From positions 558,001 through 622,000 of the forward strand of contig CM048572.1 in assembly GCA_026413225.1 (NCBI GenBank): a stretch of 64,000 bases of DNA, in the 5' to 3' direction. The stretch is from Otis tarda (taxonomy: Eukaryota > Chordata > Aves > Otidiformes > Otididae). The notes under the pieces are model-generated. The model searched no databases. It saw only the letters and a list, made by a program, of their open reading frames with translations, and was not told the origin of the DNA. Made by a program: the position numbers and the translations under genes. Positions within the stretch are counted from its first letter, which is position 1; each line of letters starts with the position of its first letter. Shown piece after piece: positions 61,201 through 64,000 of the stretch.

Positions 61201-63825
61201 GTCTTTGTAATGCTCCCTCTGCACACCACAAAGCAACAAAACTAAAACCTACTCAGTGTCTCCTTAGAACCAGACATACCTGAGCTGAGTTTTTGTCTAC
61301 ATAGATGTGGATAACTCCTCCATGTTTGTTACATTCCTCAATGACATCGTCTTTAATTTCTGTATCCCAGCCAGCTTCTTCTTCACTGTAGGAGGTGGAA
61401 GAAGAACAGGACAGAGATGGAACTGTTATCACTCAAACAAAATCAGCCCCAAAACCCATTTAAAAAACCCCTCTGCAACATTCCAATTCCTTTCTCAGAT
61501 GTTAAAGTGTTCTCGTTTGGGGTGGGGGGGGCTACAGCAGCAGCTTCTGCGAGAAGCTGCTAGAAGTTTCCCCTTTGTCCAGTGGACTCAGCCAGCTCTA
61601 GGGTGGACCTGCTACTGGCAAGGACCAAGCTAATCAGTGATAACGTAACACCTCTGTGATAACATACTTTAGAAGGAGGAAAAAAAAAAAAAAAAAAAAG
61701 ACATGAAGAAGCAGAAGCAGGCAGAGAGGGGGAGGCAGGAGTCTTGTGGCCCTCACCCTCTGGCCGGCCATCTGGGCCTGACTCGGCCCGGCCGCAAAAA
61801 GTGGAGAGTAGATGAGATGTGAAGAGATCTGTCTGCCAGCCTGCTGTGAAGAATTTCTTGTGAGAGGAACGGCTGCAGACGCCAAGGGCAGTGCAGAAGG
61901 AGGGGGAGCAGTAATGCGGCTCCTGGCCAGAATTCCCCTGCAGCCTGTGGTGAGGCCGGCTGTGCCCCTGCAGCCTGTGGAGGAGCAGAGATCCCCCTGC
62001 AGCTCACGGAGGACCCCACGCCGGGGCAGGCGGGTGCCTGAAGGAGGCTGTGGCCTGTGGACCCCGTGGAAGAGATGACCCACGCCGAAAGTTTCACAAA
62101 GGACTGTGGCCCGTGGGAGGGACCCCACAGTGGAGCAGGGGAGGAATGTGAGTAGTTTTTCCCCTGAGGAGGAAGGAGCGGCATAAAGCAACATGTAATG
62201 ACCATAACCCCCATTCCCTCTTCTCACCCTGTGCCACTCAAGTGGGGAAAGGATGCAGAGATAACTGAAATGAAGTTAAGCCCTGGAAAAGGGAGGCGTG
62301 GGGGAAGTTGGTTTTGTTCTCTTCCACATTATCCTGCTTTGGTTTTATTAATAATAACTTGAAGTAGTTTTCCCCAGTTCAGTCTTTTTCACCCCTAATG
62401 GTAACCTGAATAATCTCTTCCTGTGCTTCTCTCAAACACCAAGCTTTTTATTCTATTTTCTCGCCTCCATTCTCTCAGAAGGTGGGGAGGGTCAGTGAAA
62501 AACTGCATAGCTTGGTCCGGAGCTAGGCTAAACTACGACATCATCAAAAAATGCCAAACAGACAATGATAAAGTCACTTACGTTTGAGGATTAAACATGT
62601 TGGAAAGCTGGAAGCACTGTGTTGCAACTGGTTGTACAGAAGCAGCTGCAGCCAGAACTGTTGTAATGGAAAAACACCAACAGCAAATCTAAGAACCTGC
62701 TATGCATAGCTCCAATTTAAATATCTAATCTTTAAAATCCACACATTCAGCAATAGCAGCAACAGTTCTAACTAAACAGAAAATTGAAGGCAGGAAAGCA
62801 AAATTCCTAGCTAGACACTGCCTATGATAGAGAAATTTTAAGTAGATCAATACAGAAAATAGCAGATAAACTACAGATGAAGCTGAAAAGTTAAAAGACA
62901 ACCCTGGACATTGATTTTGGCAGATTTTCAATTTAAACACTGAAATGCAGATACATGCATCTTCACATGCATCTAAAAATTCTGCCTGAGCTGTATGCCA
63001 GCAGAAACTTTAATTTTTTTCTCCTCATGAAAGCCAAGCAGCAGCTCAGGACGGAGTGGCACCATCCCACGTGACTTCACAGGAAGTGACAGACATCTTG
63101 GAGAATTCTCAAAAATTTATTTTAAGCACAGCGAATTATCCTTCAGAAAAGTATATCCATACTTCTGTTCCTTGGAAACACACAATGTAGGAAGGATTTG
63201 ACAACTAAATTTATAATCATTTTAACTGTAGAATAGATCTATACTCTTTCCCAGTAGCTATGAAATTATTATGCGTTATTTATTGTTGCTCATCATCACA
63301 GCACATCTTGTTAAATACAAACACTGTCCTGTAGGCTGCGCTTTCCATAGGCTGTAAGCTTCTGTTAGTTTAGCTGAAATAATGGCCACCTACACACTCT
63401 GGCACAGCCAGAGTAAGATGACAACTTATTCAGGGACAGTAACCAAAAACTCCTGACTCTCAAATGACTCGTCTAGTCCCTACCTCTAAAGTAGGAAAAA
63501 AACCCAACCCAACTGCACCTAAACCCACAAACAAAACACAAACCCACACATTTTCTAGGACTAACATATGGCTGGGGAACATTACCAACACTGAGGAAAT
63601 GTTACAAAGAAAAGGCCAAATGTTTAACATACGTTCTGTTATTTTCAGTCAACAATCAATATAGAGTACCATTCCTACAGACACACAACACCATTTCTCA
63701 GGCTGCTGGCAAGCTCTACACTACAAGCATTTAACTTATACATATCTGCAACAAAACCTACTAGTGACAAGTTATATTAAATGCTAGTTTACCTTCATTC
63801 TGCTGAGATAGTCTCGTTTGCAAAT
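58156..63825 (-). CDS. RBM39: RNA-binding protein 39 (CAPER-alpha), C-terminal part (five exons; gene runs off the right edge)
   Basis: RBM39 is a U2AF65-related nuclear splicing factor and nuclear-receptor coactivator. Exons, minus strand 5' to 3': 63793-63825, 62582-62657, 61280-61385, 58368-58446, 58156-58256. They join with closed phases from DLQTRLSQQNE to LLVPVRR and a TGA stop (58156-58158). The fragment covers the Ala-rich linker (LAAAASVQP), the acidic NPQTEEEAGWD segment and the C-terminal U2AF-homology domain. That domain starts about at WDTEIKDDVIEECNKHGGVI and includes HIYVDKNSAQGNVYVKC and the Arg-X-Phe loop in HGRWFAGK, which in this family captures ULM tryptophans in partners such as SF3B1 and U2AF65. 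The RS domain, RRM1 and RRM2 lie upstream of the window. The intron between exons 62582 and 61385 is mostly an LTR. Confidence 0.96.
58368..58446 (-). CDS. RBM39: RBM39 exon with the UHM RXF motif
   Basis: 79 nt: GNVYVKCPSIAAAIAAVSAL, then HGRWFA. The RWF triplet is the UHM ligand-binding loop. Acceptor ATTACAG, donor gtgagt. Confidence 0.96.
58447..61279 (-). other. RBM39 intron (2.8 kb)
   Basis: No exon or RNA gene recognised. A TGTCCTGGTTTCTGCAGG stretch at about 59371 resembles the start of avian ERV LTRs, but the similarity is not followed far enough to call. A G/T-rich stretch is near 60050-60090. Confidence 0.55.
61280..61385 (-). CDS. RBM39: RBM39 exon at the start of the UHM domain
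   Basis: 106 nt: completes the Thr codon of NPQT, then EEEAGWDTEIKDDVIEECNK and HGGVIHIYVDKNSAQ. Acceptor CTCCTACAG, donor gtatgt. Confidence 0.96.
61508..62540 (+). mobile_element. Solo LTR of an avian endogenous-retrovirus type, in an RBM39 intron
   Basis: About 1.03 kb on the plus strand (antisense to RBM39), from TGTTCTCGTTTGGGG to CTAAACTACGACA, so TG at the start and CA at the end. It carries an internal A20 run (61680-61699), a TACTTTAGAAGG TATA-like stretch, and CTGCAGCC(T/C)GTGG-type internal repeats near 61938-62010. It shares its 5' 850 bp by eye with the minus-strand copy at 35485-36360. No internal viral genes adjoin it. I could not confirm a target-site duplication. Family name not resolved. 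Confidence 0.85.
61938..62010. repeat. Internal imperfect repeats of the LTR
   Basis: Three units beginning CCCCTGCAGCCTGTGG, CCCCTGCAGCCTGTGG and CCCCTGCAGCTCACGG at irregular spacing. The same motif repeats in the partial LTR at 35485-36360. Confidence 0.75.
62582..62657 (-). CDS. RBM39: RBM39 exon, Ala-rich linker
   Basis: 76 nt: split Val, then LAAAASVQPVATQCFQLSNM and FNPQ. Acceptor TTACAACAG, donor gtaagt. The protein looks two residues shorter here than the mammalian one (see findings). Confidence 0.93.
63495..63545. repeat. A/C-rich low-complexity block
   Basis: AAACCC/CAAC/AAAC-type low complexity with almost no G or T; same style as 1061-1168. Confidence 0.55.
63793..63825 (-). 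CDS. RBM39: RBM39 33-nt small exon
   Basis: 33 nt between TTTCTTTAG and gtaaac: completes Asp, then LQTRLSQQNE and the first base of Val. Divisible by three, so skipping would keep frame. Confidence 0.88.
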
Positions 63826-64000
63826 CTAAAGAAAAATATACAGAAGTAAGTTAGTATGCTTGGTAGCATTATTGTATTATTACCTGCCAGCCAGGTTGTT
63901 TAGTTTGTATTTTTGTGGTTAAGACCTTGTTCAGGTACCTCAACCCACTCTGACTGTTCCTCTCTAGTTGTGAGTAGTTTCACTCATTTCAGCTTCTCAG

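Larger units (their letters stand above)
62658..64000 (-). other. RBM39 introns at the right edge
   Basis: Apart from the 33-nt exon, 62658-63792 and 63826-64000 show no coding exon. An A/C-rich block lies near 63495-63545. Confidence 0.6.

Overview
This is vertebrate nuclear DNA, almost certainly from a bird. The evidence is CR1 LINE 3' ends (one still carrying the avian octamer tail of ATTCTATG units), two LTRs with the look of avian endogenous retroviruses, GC-rich CpG-island promoters, and the order CPNE1-RBM12-NFS1-ROMO1-RBM39, which is the order on human 20q11. I cannot name the species. All coding exons were joined by hand: each intron used begins GT and ends AG, and the phases close.

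Layout: the 5' half of CPNE1 (copine-1; six coding exons, minus strand) lies at 2343-5622, and its later exons are off the left edge. A CpG island (about 5460-6220) sits directly upstream. About 17 kb of non-coding DNA follows, then the single-exon CDS of RBM12 (minus, 23500-26142, 880 aa). Its likely first exon and CpG-island promoter are at 33.0-34.0 kb. In mammals RBM12 and CPNE1 share 5' exons, and this layout fits that arrangement. Next is about 5 kb of intergenic DNA with a partial LTR. NFS1 (cysteine desulfurase, minus, 13 coding exons, 39068-50796, 450 aa) is complete. It stands head to head with ROMO1 (plus, coding exons 51497-51627 and 54077-54185, 79 aa) across a compact CpG-island promoter with a perfect inverted pair of ETS-type sites. 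A convergent intergenic gap containing a CR1 copy follows, and then the last five coding exons of RBM39 (CAPER-alpha, minus, 58156-63825), whose upstream exons lie off the right edge.

Functional links: NFS1 (sulfur donor for iron-sulfur clusters) and ROMO1 (small mitochondrial inner-membrane protein) are both nuclear genes for mitochondria and appear to be co-regulated. RBM12 and RBM39 are RRM proteins; RBM39 is a splicing cofactor whose C-terminal U2AF-homology motif is in this window. CPNE1 is a calcium-dependent phospholipid-binding protein.

I found no sign of an unknown gene system. The most interesting points are regulatory or structural: the mirrored ETS promoter, the two CpG islands available to CPNE1, an LTR that makes up most of one RBM39 intron, CR1 copies flanking the last ROMO1 exon, and an apparent 6-nt acceptor shift in RBM39.
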